Shown: positions 1 through 13,061 of the stretch, one piece after another
Layout of the letters: each line of letters begins with the position of its first letter
Numbering within the stretch: position 1 is the stretch's first letter
Source: Apodemus sylvaticus
Lineage: Eukaryota > Chordata > Mammalia > Rodentia > Muridae
Length of the DNA: 64,000 nt
Assembly (NCBI RefSeq): GCF_947179515.1
Contig: NC_067473.1
Location: forward strand, 103,666,282-103,730,281
Direction: 5' to 3'
Notes under the pieces: generated by a model
Database searches by the model: none
What the model was told of the DNA's origin: nothing
Seen by the model: only the letters and a program-made list of their open reading frames with translations
Made by a program: the position numbers and the translations under genes

Positions 1-548
1 CCTGCAAGAGGCCAGAGGGGCACCTGGAAGGCCAGCTGGGAGGAGTCAGTGTGCTCTGGTGAGTCCAGCAGGCCCCTTCGGGAGCTTTCAGGTGTCTGCT
101 TAGGGATCTGAACAGCCTGGTCCACAGCACTCAGTCTTGAGGAAGTGCAAGAGACCTGGTGTGCACCCAGAAGCAGACTGAAAGCACACAGCTTGCTCCA
201 GCAGCACGGAACTTAGCTTCCAGTCCTGAGGCCTCTGGCAGGAGCCTTCAGATCTCCGCTTCAGGATCAAGAACAGCCTGGGCTGCAACGCCACATCTCC
301 AGGTCCTGCAAGAGGCAAGAGGGGCATCCAGGAGGCCAGCTGGGAGGAGTCAGTGTGCTCTGGTGAGTCCAACAGGCCCCTGCAGGAGCCTTCAGATGTC
401 TGCTTCAGGATCTGAATAGCCTGGGCCACAACACCCTGTCTCCAGGCAGTGCAGGAGGTCAGCTGTGCACTGAAGGCCACCTAGGAAGAGGCAGCTTGCA
501 CTGGTGAGTCCAGCATTGACAAGACCAACTAACACCAGTGAGAACTAG
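1..548 (+). promoter_or_regulatory. L1-A 5' UTR promoter monomers (~150-bp unit)
   Basis: GC-rich sequence repeats itself. A 'ctggtgagtcca' motif recurs near 57, 361 and 503, and 'gcctggtccacagcac'-like motifs recur near 115, 276 and 418. This suggests units of about 142-161 bp in roughly three copies. In murine L1s, such tandem monomers act as the internal RNA polymerase II promoter. The same spacing pattern (about 141 then 311) is seen in L1-E. Promoter activity is inferred from the family, not seen. Confidence 0.75.
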
Positions 549-1746
549 ATGGCAAAAGGCAAACACAGGAACAACATCACTAACAAAAATCAAGGCAATA
601 TGGCAGCATCTAAACCCAATTCTCCTTTAACAGCCTGTCCTAGATACCACATCATGCCAGAAAAACAAGATTTGGATTTAAAATCACTGGTCATGATGCT
701 GGTAGAGGAACACATGAAGGACATACTTAAAGAAATCCAGGAGAAAATGGATCAAAAGTTGGAAGCCCTTACAAGGGAAACAAAAATCATTGAAAGAAAT
801 TCAGGAGAATACAAAAGCCAATAAGGAGGAAACACAAAAATCACTTAACGAAATACAGAACTTTGGTCAACAGACTGAGGTCGTGAAAGAGGAAACACAA
901 AAATCTCTTAAAGAATTACAGGAAAGCACAAACAAGCAAGTGAAGGAGCAAAACCATGCAGGATCTAAAATCAGAAGTAGAAATAACTAAGAAAACTCAA
1001 AGGGAGACTACATTGGAGATATAAAACCTTGGGAAGAAATCAGGGGACATAGATGCAAATATCAACAACAGAATACAAGAGATAGAAGAAAGACTCTCAG
1101 ATGCTGAAGATACCATAGAAACCATGGACTCAACAGTTAAAGAAAATGCAAAATGCAAAAAGCTTGTAACCCAAAACATCCAGGAAATCCAGGACATAAT
1201 GAGAAGACCAAACCTAAGGATTATAGGGATAGATGAGAGTGAAGATTTACAACTTAAAGGGCCAGCAAATATTTTCAATAAAATTATGGAAGAAAACTTT
1301 CCTAACCTAAAGAGAGAGATGCCCATAATATACAAGAAGCCTACAGAACTCCAAACAGACTGGACCAGAACAGAACTACCTCCTGTCACATAATAATCAA
1401 AACACCAAATGTACTAAACAAACATAGAAAATTAAAGGCAGTAAGAGAAAAAGGCCAAGTAACATATAAAGAAAGACCTATCAGAATCACAGCAAACTTT
1501 TCACCTGAGATTATGAAAGCTAGAAGATCCTGGGCAGATCTCATGCAGACTCTAAGAGGACACAAATGCCAGCCAAAACTACTATACCCAGCAAAACTCT
1601 CAATCACCATAGATGGAGAAACTAAGATATTCCATGACAAAACCAAGTTTACCCAATATCTATCCACAAACCCAGCCCTACAAAGGAAAAAAAGAGGAAA
1701 ACAGCAATACAAGGAGGGAAACTTCACCCTGGAAAAAGCAAGATAG
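549..1746 (+). pseudogene. L1-A ORF1 (broken)
   Basis: This is the remnant of L1 ORF1p, the coiled-coil RNA-binding chaperone of the L1 ribonucleoprotein. The ATG at 549 opens MAKGKHRN, the family N terminus. The coiled-coil part follows, with the repeated 'ETQKSLKE' heptad-like units, then the RRM region around 1124-1393 ('NLRIIGIDESEDLQLKGPAN') and the C-terminal domain ending near 'YPAKLSITIDGETKIF' at about 1513-1746. The frame is lost near 800, again before 1020 and near 1393, with pieces in different frames. Family length is about 350-400 residues, and the whole span fits that. No product is expected. Confidence 0.9.
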
Positions 1747-1808
1747 TAACCTTCTTTCATCAAACCCAAAAGAAGTTAACCAATCAAATTTTAAAAATGA
1801 CATAAAAA

Positions 1809-4800
1809 ATGACACGAAGTAATAATCACTATTCCTTAATATCTCTTAACATCAATGGACTCGATGCCCCAATAAAAAGACATAGACTAACTGACTGGAT
1901 ACGTAAACAGGACCCTACATTTTGCTGCTTACAGGAAACACAACTCAGAGTCAAAGACAAACACTACCTTAGAGTAAAAGGCTGGAAGACAATCTTACAA
2001 GTAAATGGTCTCAGGAAACAAGCTGGAGTAGCCATTCTAATATCAGATAAAATTGACTTTCAACCCAAAGTCATCAAAAGAGACTCAGAGGGACACTTCT
2101 TGCTAGTCAAAGGAAACATACAACAAGAAGAACTCTCAATCCTGAACATCTATGCTCCAAATGCAAGGGCACCCTCATTCATAAAAGAAACTTTATTAGA
2201 GCTCAAAGCACACATTGCACCTAACACAATAATTCTGGGCAACTTCAACACTGCACTTTCCTCAATGGACTGATCAGGAAAACAGAAACTGAACAGGGAC
2301 ACAGTGAAACTAATTGAAGCTTTGGACCAATTAGATTTAACAGATATATATATATATATATATAGAACATTCTATCCTAAAGCAAAAGAATATACCTTTT
2401 TCTCAGCGCCTCATGGTACCTTCTCCAAAATCGACCATATAATTGGTCACAAGACAGACCTCAACAAATATAAGAACATCGAACTAATCCCATGCCTCCT
2501 ATCAGATCACTATGGAGTAAACGTGGTCTTCAATAGCAACAAAAACAACAGAAAACCCACATACACGTGGAAATTGAACAATATCTACTCAATGATACCT
2601 TGGTCAAGGAAGAAATAAAGAAAGAAAGTAAAGACTTTTTAGAACTTAATGAAAATGAAGACACAACATACCCAAATCTATGGGACACAATGAAAGCAGT
2701 GCTAAGAGGAAAACTCATAGCCCTGAGTGCCTCCAAAAAGAAAATGGAGAGAGCATACACTAACAGCTTAATGACACCCCTGAAAGCCCTGGAACAAAAA
2801 GAAGCTATTTCACCCAGGAGGAGTAGAAGGCAGGAAATCATCAAACTCAGGGCTGAAATTAATCAAGTAGAAACAAAGAGAACCATACAAAGAATCAACA
2901 AAACTAGGAGCTGGTTCTTTGAGAAAATCAACAAGATAGATAAACCCTTAGCCAGACTAACCAAAGGGCACAGAGACAGTATCCAGATTAACAAACTTAA
3001 AGATGAAAAGGGAGATATAACAACAGAAACTGAGGAAATTCAAAAAATCATTAGATCCTACTACAAAAGCCTATAACTCAACAAAACTGGAGAATCTGGA
3101 GGAAATGGACAGTTTCCTAGGCAGATATCCGACACCAAAACTAAATCAGGATCAAATAGATCATCTAAACAGTCCCATAACACCCGAAGAAATAAAAAGG
3201 GTCATAGAAAGTCTCCCAACCAAAAAAAGCACGGGACCAGATGGCTTCAGTGCAGAATTCTAACAGACCTTCATAGAAAACCTAACACCAATACTCTTCA
3301 AACTATTCCACAAAATAGAAACAGAAGGCACTCTACCCAACTCGTTCTATGAAGCCACAATTACACTGATACCCAAACCACACAAAGATCCAACAAAGAA
3401 AGAGAACTTCAGGCCAATTTCTCTTTGAATATTGATGCAAAATTACTTAATAAAATTCTTGCCAACCGAATCCAAGAACAGATCAAAACGATCATCCACC
3501 ATGATCAAGTAGGCTTCATCGCAGGGATGCAGGGATGGTTCAATATAAGGAAATCCATCAATGCTATCCACTACATAAACAAACTCAAAGAAAAAAACAT
3601 ATGATCATCTCATTAGATGCAGAAAAAGCATTTGACAATATTCAGCATCCTTTCATGCTAAAAGTCTTGGAAAAAACAGGAATTCAAGGCCCATACCTAA
3701 ACATAGTTAAAGCAATATACAGCAAACCAGTATGGACATCATCAAACTAAATGGACAGAAACTTGAAGCAATCCCACTAAAATCAGGGACTAGACAAGGC
3801 TGTCCTCTCTCTCCATATCTTTTCAATATAGTACTTGAAGTTCTAGCTAGAGCAATTAGACAACATAAGGAGGTCAAGGGGATACACATTGGAAAGGAAG
3901 AAGTCAAATTATCAGTATTTGCAGATGACATGATAGTCTACTTAAGTGACCCAAAAACCTCCACCAGAGAACTCCTACAGCTGATAAACAACTTCAGCAA
4001 AGTGGCTGGTTATAAAATCAACTCAAGCAAATCAGTTGCCTTCCTATACTCAAAGGATAAGCAGGCTGAGAAAGAAGTTAGGGAAATGACACCCTTCACA
4101 ATAGCCACAAACAATATAAAGTATCTTGGCATGACTCTAACCAAACAAGTGAAAGATCTATATGACAAGAACTTCAGGTCTCTGAAGAAGGAAATCGAAG
4201 AAGACCTCAGAAAATGGAAAAATATGCCATGCTTGTGGATTAATATAGTTAAAATGGCCATGTTGCCAAAAGTGATCTACAGATTCAATGCAATCCCCAT
4301 CAAGATCCCAACTCAGTTCTTCACAGAGTTAGAAAAAGCAATTCTCAAATTCATCTGGAATAACAAAAAACCCAGGATAGCTAAAACTATTCTCAACAAC
4401 AAAAGAAATTCTATGGGAATCAGTATCCCTGACCTTAAGCAATACTACAGAGCAATAGTGTTAAAAACTGCATGGTATTGGCACAGTGACAGACAAGTAG
4501 ACCAATGGAATAGAATTGAAGATCCAGAAATGAATCCACACACCTATCGTCACTTGATCTTCGACAAAGGAGCTGAAAACATCCAGTGGAAAAAAGATAG
4601 CCTTTTCAACAAATGGTGCTGGTTCAATTGGAGGTCAGCATGCAGAAGAATGCGAATTGATCCATTCTTATCTCCATGTACTAAACTTCACTCCAAGTGG
4701 ATCAAAGACCTCCATGTAAAACTAGACACACTGAAACTAATAGAATAGAAACTGGAGAAGACCCTTGAGGACATGGGCAAAGGGGAAAAGTTCCTGAACA

Positions 4801-5636
4801 GATCACCAATAGCTTATGCTCTTAGATCAAGAATTGACAAATGGGACCTCATAAAATTACAAAGTTTCTGTAAGGCAAAGGACACTGTTAAAAGGATAAA
4901 ATGGCAACAATCAAATTGGGAAAGGATATTCACTAACCCTACATCTAATAGAGGGCTAATATCCAATATATACAAAGAACTCAAGAATTTAGACCCCAGG
5001 GTACCAAATAACCCTATTAAGAAATGGAGTACAGATCTCAACAAAGAATTTTCACCTGAAGAAATTTGGATGGCCGAGATGCACCTTAAGAAATGCTCAA
5101 TGTCATTAGTCCTTAGGGAAATGCAAATCAAAACAACCCTGAGATTTCACCTTACACCAGTCAGAATGGCTAAGGTCAAAAACTCAGGAGATAGCAGGTG
5201 TTGGCGAGGATGTGGAGAAAGAGGAACACTCCTCCACTGCTGGTGGGGCTGTAAGATGGTACACCCACTTTGGAAATCAGTTTGGTGGTTCCTCAGAAAA
5301 CTGGACATGGCACTTCCAGAGGACCCTGCTATACCTCTCCTGGACATATACCCAAAGGATTCCCTGGCATGCAATAAAGACACATGCTCCATTATGTTCA
5401 TAGCAGCCTTATTTATAATAGCCAGAAACTGTAAAGAACCCAGATGGCCCTCAATGGAGGAATGGATACAGAAAATGTGGTATATTTACACAATGGAATA
5501 CTACTCAGCAATTAGAAACAATGAATTCACAAAATTTTTAGGCAAATGGTTTGATCTGGAAAATATCATCCTAAGTGAGGTAATCCAATTACAAAAGAAT
5601 ACACATGGAATGCAATCTCTTATAAGTGGATATTAA
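1809..5636 (+). pseudogene. L1-A ORF2 endonuclease/reverse transcriptase (broken)
   Basis: ORF2p makes the target nick and copies L1 RNA. ATG 1809 opens MTRSNNHYSLISLNINGL, the APE-type endonuclease start. A TGA at 2271 replaces an Arg codon (CGA in relatives, a CpG change). The endonuclease GDFN motif reads GNFN just upstream, so a conserved Asp is lost. Frames change near 2583 and 3076, a stop falls near 3261, and the frame changes again near 3735. From 3732 to 5636 one frame holds the reverse transcriptase with FADD at 3918-3929, broken only by TAG at 4746, then the C-terminal C-x3-C-x7-H-x4-C motif near 5200. Length fits a full ORF2. Confidence 0.93.
2342..2363. repeat. (AT)n microsatellite inside L1-A ORF2
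   Basis: A short AT run sits at the ORF2 codons that read LTDIYIYIYRTF. The same ORF2 position carries a far longer AT/TG run in L1-C (12771-12886), so the L1 sequence itself seems to seed it. Confidence 0.9.
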
Positions 5637-5885
5637 TTAGCCCAGAAGCCCTGAATACCCAAGGCACAAATCGCATAATAAATGACTCCTATGAAGAAGT
5701 ATGGAGAGGGTCCTCATCCTGGAAAGGAGTGATCTAGCATTGGAGGGGAATATAAGGACAGAAAAAAAGGAGGGAGATGATTGGAGAATGGATGGAGAGA
5801 AGAAGGTTTATGGGACATATGGGGAGGGGGTATCCGGGAAAGGAGACATTATTTGGAATGTAAACAAAGAATATAGAAAATAAAA
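5637..5885 (+). other. L1-A 3' UTR and tail
   Basis: The short purine-rich 3' UTR of young murine L1 ends in 'tttggaatgtaaacaaag' followed by an A-rich tail. The same ending appears, on the opposite strand, at 26891 (L1-E) and 62795 (L1-Q), and on the plus strand near 59980 (L1-O). Confidence 0.85.
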
Positions 5886-5898
5886 ATATTTAAAAAAC

Positions 5899-7856
5899 AA
5901 ATAGCAAGAAAGACAATAGAAAGTCCACATACACATGGAAGTTGAACAATGCTCTACTCAATGATAACTAGGTCAAGGAAGAAATAAAGAAAGAAATTAA
6001 AGACTATTTAGAACTTAATGAAAATGAAGGTACAACCTACCTAGGCTTCTGGGAAACAATGAAAGCAGTTCTAAGAGGAAATCTCAGCTCTGAGTGCCTA
6101 CAAAAAGAAGCTGGCAAGACCATACACTAGCAGATTAATAGCACACCTGAAAGTGCTAGAACAGAAAGAAGCTAACACACCCAAGAGGAGTAGAAGGCAG
6201 GAAATTATCAAACTCAGGGTTGAAATCAACCAAGTAGAAACAAAAACAATCAAAGAATCAACAAAACCAACAGCTGGTTCTTTGAGAATATCAACAAGAT
6301 AGATCAACTCTTAGCAAGACTAACTAGAGGATACAGAGACAGTATCCAAATAAACAAAATCAGAAATGAAAAGGGAAATGTAACAACAAAAGGGAACTGT
6401 AACAACAGAAACTAAGGAAATTAAAAAAATAATCAGATATCCTACTACAAAAGCCTATACTTAACACAAGTGGAAAATCTGGATGAAATGGACAATTTTC
6501 AATGGAGATTCCAAATACCAAATTTAAATCAGGATCAACTAAACCATCTAAATAGTCCTATAACACCTAAAGAAATAGAAGCAGTCATTAAAATCTTCTA
6601 ACAACAACAACAACAACAGCAACAACGCCCAGGTACAGATGGTTTTAATACAGAATTCTATCAGACCTTCAAAGATGACCGAATACCAATACTCTTCTAA
6701 CTATCCCACAAAATAGAAACAGAAGGAACACTACCCAACTTGTTTTATAAAGTGAAAATTATGCTGATATCAAAACCACACAAAAATCCAACAAAGAAAG
6801 AGAACTTCAGACCAATTTCCTTTATGAATATTGATGCAAAAATACTCAATAAAATTCTTGCCAATGAATCCAAGAACACATCAACATGATCATTTACTTT
6901 GAGCAAGTAGGCTTCATTTCTGGGATGGTTCACTATATAGAATTCCATTAATGTAATCCATAAACAAACACAAAGATAAAAACCACATGGTAATTTCATT
7001 AGATGCTGAGAAAGCATTTGACAAAATCCAACACCCCTTCATGATAAAAGTCTTAGAAAGATCAGGAATTCAAGGCCCATACATAAATATAGTAAAAGCA
7101 ATATACAGCAAACCAGTAGCCAACATCAAACTAAATTGAGAGAAAATTGAAGTAATCCCATTAAAATCAGGGACTAGACAAGGTTGCCCTCTCTCCCTAT
7201 CTCTACAATATAGTGCTTGAAGTTCTAGATAGAGCAATCAGAAAACAAAAGGAGGAAAAAAGGATACCAACTAGAAAGGAAGAAATCAAACTGTCACCAT
7301 TTGTAGATGATATGATTTTATACCTAAGTATCCCCCCAAAACTCCACCAGAGAACACCTCCGGCTGATAAACAAATTCAGGAAAGTGACTGGATATAAAA
7401 GTAACTCCAACAAATCAGTAGCCTTCCACTATTCAAAGGATAAACAGGTTAAGAAAGAAATTAGCGAAAAGATAATATTCGCAATAGTCACAAACAATAT
7501 ATGGTATCTTGGGTGTGACGCTAATCAAACAAGTGAAAGATCTATATGACAAGAACTTCAAATCTCTGAAGGAAAAAAATTGAGTATCTCAGAAGATGGA
7601 ATGATCTCTGGATTAATATAGTACGATTATAGCAGGATATATATATATATATTAATATATATATATATATTAAAAATGGCCATCTTGCCAAAAGCAACAT
7701 ACAGATTCAATGCAATCCCCAACAAAATTCGAACTCAATTCTTCATACAGTTAGAAATAGCAATTCTCAAATTCATCTAGATTAAAAAAAAACCCAGGAC
7801 ACCTAAAACTATTCTCAACAATTAAAGAATTTCTTGGCGAATCAGCATCCTGGAAT
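5899..7856 (+). mobile_element. L1-B: old ORF2 fragment, both ends missing
   Basis: Plus-strand L1 ORF2 sequence runs from the stretch after the endonuclease (matching L1-A from about 2540) through the reverse transcriptase to a point matching L1-A about 4410. It is clearly more diverged than L1-A: the FADD box reads FVDD near 7300, and many indels break every frame. It holds a (CAA)n run near 6602-6625, a near-tandem ~20-bp duplication near 6368-6410, and an AT run at 7635-7672. The start lies directly at the tail of L1-A, so L1-A may have inserted into it. No 3' UTR or tail is seen. Confidence 0.88.
7635..7672. repeat. (AT)n microsatellite in L1-B
   Basis: Two AT runs are separated by 'ttaa', within diverged ORF2 sequence. 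Confidence 0.85.
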
Positions 7857-10053
7857 GATTACCATTCAGTAGGCTTCTGCTTAGGTGTATTAGTATTCTG
7901 TAGATACATAAAAAATGACAGTTTGGGAAGGTAAAATAACAAATACTGATTTTCTTATCATTCTTGATTCTAGAAATTGAAGATTAGGGTTTTGGCATAG
8001 ATGGGTTCTTTGAGGGTTCTCTCCATAAGGGTAGAGAGCTGTCCTCTTTCCTTGTCTTTAGATGTGCCCACAGCATCCTAATTCCCAATTCTTGCAAATA
8101 TATGATTTACATTGATAGAGGAACATCCATCCTACATAACCTATGGACACTATTATTCTAATTTTAAATCAATTGCCTGTCTGAGAGCCTGTTTTTAAAT
8201 ACAACTATATTCTAATGCATCTCAATGTATGAATTTGGGTGAAAAATAATGTAACCAGCAACAATTCATCTTTTAAAATTTCTTTAACTCACCAGATTTT
8301 CTTTTCTTCTTTACCTAAATACCAAATGCTCAGTCATCATAGGTGTGCCAACTGTCCTGAAGTCTGAGGACTACAACTATATCATACATGTATTCTACCA
8401 CATGATAAAATTACTATTGAATAATGGTGGTATATAAAACATATCAAAGGTCTTGATGTGTGCTGGCCATGAGCATAAAAAGTGAGATCTTTTATGGCTT
8501 CTGAGTCAATAGAAATTGATCACTTATGTACATATATATTAATAATAGGTTCGAAAATCATAAATGAATACTTGATATTTAAGAGGTACATGTCTTTGTA
8601 TAATGTACTTGATAGCATATAGTGGACCTTTACATTTTTTAATTGGTTGGTTCATCAAAAACCTTTTGATATTGGAAGAGTGAGCATTACATCTGTTAGG
8701 TTTTACACAAAGGAAAAAGGCTTCAATAATCTTGAAATAGTTCAGAATCATATATTTAACAGGCAAAAGAACTGAGACTCAGATTTAATCAGATGTTAAG
8801 CCCTGAGCTCTATTTTCTTTGATATGCTCATCCTTTGAGGGAAGCAAGAAGAAAATGAAAATTTCGAACAAATGTTGTCATTTAAGCTCACAGCAAACAT
8901 ATGTGAAATCTTCTAAAATTCAACTGTCCTCGCCAACACTGATATCAAATTTTAATCTCCATGCTGAGGCATTGGGTGGATAAAAGTTCAATCTTATTGT
9001 CATATTTGAAAGTTGAATTTGGAAGGTGATTAGGGCTAATGAGTACAGACTGTGGCTTAAAAGAGGAGTCATGAGCAGGACTCTGTCTCACTATATGGTC
9101 TTGAAGAGTCCTATCAAGAAGCAGGATCTCACCTATCAGTCTTAGCTTTTGCAGCCTTCTATCTTTAAGGACAATATATATTTATTTCTCATCAATTACT
9201 CAATCTGTACTATTTTATGATATCAATAGATGACTGATTCAAAAGTGTAAAAAGATAGAAAAATCTTAATAGAGAAAAAAGGTAAGATGTTTAGTGGGGA
9301 GAGGAGGAAAGGTGATATCCATTAATGATTAGAACAGAAGCAATGAGGACTCTGAATCCAAGCAACCAACAAATGCCAAAAATCTGCCACTCTCAGGTAA
9401 AGTTTTAGGGTTCTCAAAGAAAACTGAGTAAAGAAAATGAGAAGGTGGAACTTAAAACAGTCATTCAGTGGATTTTCCCTGTCATTCCTTAAACCATGAA
9501 GAAGATGCAGCTTGTGCAGCAAATCCAGTAAGTGCACAATATTTTATCACAGAAATGCCTAAGTGTTCTACCCCGCCATTTACAAAGACAAGATGGTATT
9601 GTTACTTTAGGAGCTAAGTAGATAAGGTTAAGACCCACTGTTACCAGGCAGTGCGCTCAGCTACAGGCTCCTGCAGAACTGGCAGCTGGGTGATAGCTTG
9701 AAAATGGACACAACCAGAAAATGCAGAGCAGAAGGTTTAAAAAAAAAAAAGGCACCATGTTTTATTTGGAATGAAATATAGACTTGCAAAAAAAAAAAAA
9801 CCCACATTTGAGATTGTCAGCTAAGATAGTCAGAGACTTAGTGATGTCAAAGGACAAGCAAATAGAGTGGGTACAGGAAGCCACACAAGAGTTAATAAAA
9901 TTGCTGTAACAGCACTGCTTTCTCAGCACTCAGCAAGTCCCCATCTGATGCTCTAAGCCTGTTTGAGGCTCATGTCCTCGATGCAGATTCTTTTTTGTGT
10001 CTTCCACATAAATAATGATTGCCTTTTAGTCCTGATAGTTTGATAATGTTCTT
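7857..10053. other. Non-coding stretch, nothing recognised
   Basis: This is AT-rich DNA with short A-runs near 9739 and 9788. Open frames here (for example 8539-8766 and 9322-9537 on the minus strand) are short and show no known motif or splice context. I recognise no repeat family. Confidence 0.5.
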
Positions 10054-10067
10054 AATTGATATTGTTA
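10054..10067. repeat. L1-C target-site duplication, left copy
   Basis: This 14-bp copy (aattgatattgtta) pairs with 15513-15526. Confidence 0.9.
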
Positions 10068-10845
10068 GAGAATCCCCGTGGCCATATTCGCTGCTGGCTG
10101 GGGCAGAAGAGCTTCACTAGGTATTGTATCACCCTGAGCTTTAGATCTCTGGGGGTGCAAACTGCCAGGGGTCTGCCCGCACCCAAGAAGTGAGCACATA
10201 GGTAGTTCATCTCCACAGGCGTGGGGCCTGTGTCCTGCCTGGAGACCAGCAGAGGGAGAGAATCCCTGCGGCCATATTTGCAGCCTGCTGGGGCAGAAGA
10301 GCATCAGTATAGGTACTCTAGCACCTGAGCTTTAGATCCCTGGGGGTGCAAATCACCAGGGGTCTGCCTACACCCAAGATCAAAGCACATAGGCGGTTTG
10401 TCTGCCAGTCCTCTGGGCGTGGGGCCTGTGTCCTGCCTGGAGACCAGCAGAGGGAGAGAATCCCTGCGGCCATATTCGCTGCCTGCCAGAGCAGAAGGGC
10501 GTCACTAGGTACTGTATCACCCAAGCTTTAGATCTCCGGGGGTGCAAACTGCCAGAGGTCTGCCTGTGCCCAGGACCTGAGCACACAGGTGTTTCATCTC
10601 CCAGCTGGTAGGTCATGGGGCCTGTATGCTTCCCAGAAAACAGCAGAGGGAGCAACTCCCATGGCCATCTTTGTGGCCTGCCAGGGCAGAAAAACATCAC
10701 TAGGCACTGTATTATTCTGAGCTTAAGATCTCTGGGGCTGCAAATCTTCAGAGGTCTGCCTGTGCTCAGGACCTGAGAACATAGGCAGTGTATCTGCAAG
10801 CCGGTCGGTCATGGGGCTTGTATCCTATGTGAGAATCAACAGAGG
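10068..10845 (+). promoter_or_regulatory. L1-C 5' UTR: four tandem ~195-bp monomers
   Basis: Four units begin at about 10068, 10258, 10456 and 10650 and are 190, 198, 194 and 196 bp long. Each opens with 'gagaatccc' or a variant, carries 'gagctttagatctctggggg'-like sequence in the middle, and closes with 'cagcagaggga'. Tandem monomers of about 200 bp are the promoter array of many murine L1s. A decayed fifth start at 10846 leads into single-copy 5' UTR (to 11105). By eye the units do not resemble the 5' UTRs of L1-A/L1-E or L1-D. Confidence 0.88.
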
Positions 10846-11105
10846 GAGTGACTTCCCACTCACCATCTTTGCTCCATTACAGAGCAGACAGAGAACACCT
10901 GGTTCACCTTGACAACCCGAGTATAACATTTCTTGAGGCAAGTCTGAGCAGGGCTCCAAAGGCACAAAAGAGGAAGGCATCATATCAGTAATCTGTGCCA
11001 GAGGAAATCCAGTCATCCAGTGTCTCAGAAATAGCCCTAAAGGTCCACAATAGGTTATGGCACCAGCCAGTGACAATAAGACCATCTAACACCAGTGAGA
11101 ACTAG

Positions 11106-12335
11106 ATGGCTAAAGGCAAGCATATGAATGTTATTAACAGAAACCAAGGCATTATGGCAGCATCTGAACCCAATTCTCCAACAATAGCAAGTCCTGGATA
11201 CCCCAACACACCAGAAAAACAAGAGTTGGATTTAAAAGCACTGGTAAGGATGCTGTTACAGGAACACATGAAGGACATAAATATATCTCTTAAAGAAATT
11301 CAGGAGAAAAATGATCAAAATCTAGATGCCCTTACAAGGGAAACACAAAAATCACTTAAAGAAATTCGGGACAATATGGGTCAGAAGTTTGTAGCCAATA
11401 AGGAGGAAATTCAAAAATCACTTAAAAATTACAGGAGAACTTTTATCAACAGGCAGAAGTCATGAAAGAGGAAACTCAAAAAATCTCTCAAAGAATTAGA
11501 GGAAAACACAAACAAGCAAATGACTGAACTGAGCAAAAACTTCAAGGATCTAAAAACAGAAGTAGAAACAACTAAGAAAGCACAAAGGGAGACAACTTTG
11601 GAGATAGAAAACCTTGAGAAGAAATCAGGGACCATAGATGCAAATATCAACAACAGAATACAAGAGATAGAAGAAAGAATCTCAGATGCCGAAGATACCT
11701 TAGAAACCATGGACTCAACAGTCAAAGAAAATGCAAAATGCAAAAAGCTTGTAACCCAAAACATCCAGGAAATCCAGGACACAATGAGAAAGCCAAATCT
11801 AAGGATTATAGGCATTGATGAGAGTGAAGATTTACAACTTAAAGGACCAGCAAATATCTTCAACAAAATTATAGAAGAAAACTTCCCTAACCTAAAGAGA
11901 GAGATGCCCATGAATATACAAGAAGCCTACAGAACTCCAAACAGACTGGACCAGAACAGAAATACTTCCCATCACATAATAATCAAAACCCCAAATGTAC
12001 TAAACAAAGAGAGAATACTTAGGGCAGTAAGAGAAAAAGGGCAAGTAACATATAAAGGAAGACCTATCAGAATTATTCCAGACTTCTCACCATAGACCAT
12101 GAAAGCTAGAAGATCCTGGGCAGATCTCATGCAGACTCTAAGAGAACACAAATGCCAGCCAAGACTACTATACCCAGCGAAACTCTCAATCACTATAGAT
12201 GGAGAAACCAAGATATTCCTTGAAAAAACCAAATTTACACAATATCTTTCCACAAACCCAGCCCTACAAAGGATAATAGGGAGAAAACACCATTTCAACG
12301 AGGGAAACTATACCCTGGTGAAAGCAGGATATTAA
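11106..12335 (+). pseudogene. L1-C ORF1 (one stop, paired frameshifts)
   Basis: ATG 11106 opens MAKGKHMN. The coiled coil, RRM ('NLRIIGIDESEDLQLKGPAN') and C-terminal domain ('YPAKLSITIDGETKIF') follow in the normal order, and the length is about 410 codons. A 1-bp loss near 11425 is offset by a 1-bp gain near 11480, so about 18 residues are read out of frame, including a TGA at 11463. A single TAG at 12093 replaces a Glu in the family 'SPETMKARRSW' motif. Otherwise this is the best-kept ORF1 in the window. It is not expected to give full-length protein. Confidence 0.9.
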
Positions 12336-12398
12336 GCTTCTTTCATCAAACCCAAAAGAAGATAACCACATAAGTATAAAATTAACATCAAAAATGAT

Positions 12399-13052
<654 letters not shown>

Positions 13053-13061
13053 GCAACCTTT

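Larger units (their letters stand above)
1..5885 (+). mobile_element. L1-A: near full-length LINE-1, 5' end cut by window edge
   Basis: A plus-strand L1 runs from the window start through 5' UTR monomers (1-548), ORF1 (549-1746), ORF2 (about 1809-5636) and a 3' UTR that ends in an A-rich tail near 5885. Order and spacing are those of a complete murine L1. ORF1 and ORF2 are both broken by stops and frameshifts, so this is a fossil. Its 5' and 3' UTR types match those of L1-E (26891-33478), so the two probably belong to one subfamily. The upstream TSD lies outside the window, so the insertion boundary cannot be proved. Downstream it abuts L1-B, which it may have entered. Confidence 0.95.

Noticed and set aside
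10068..10845. CRISPR-like or satellite array
   Set aside because: Four direct ~195-bp units with no spacers, directly upstream of ORF1 and inside the L1-C TSDs: promoter monomers.
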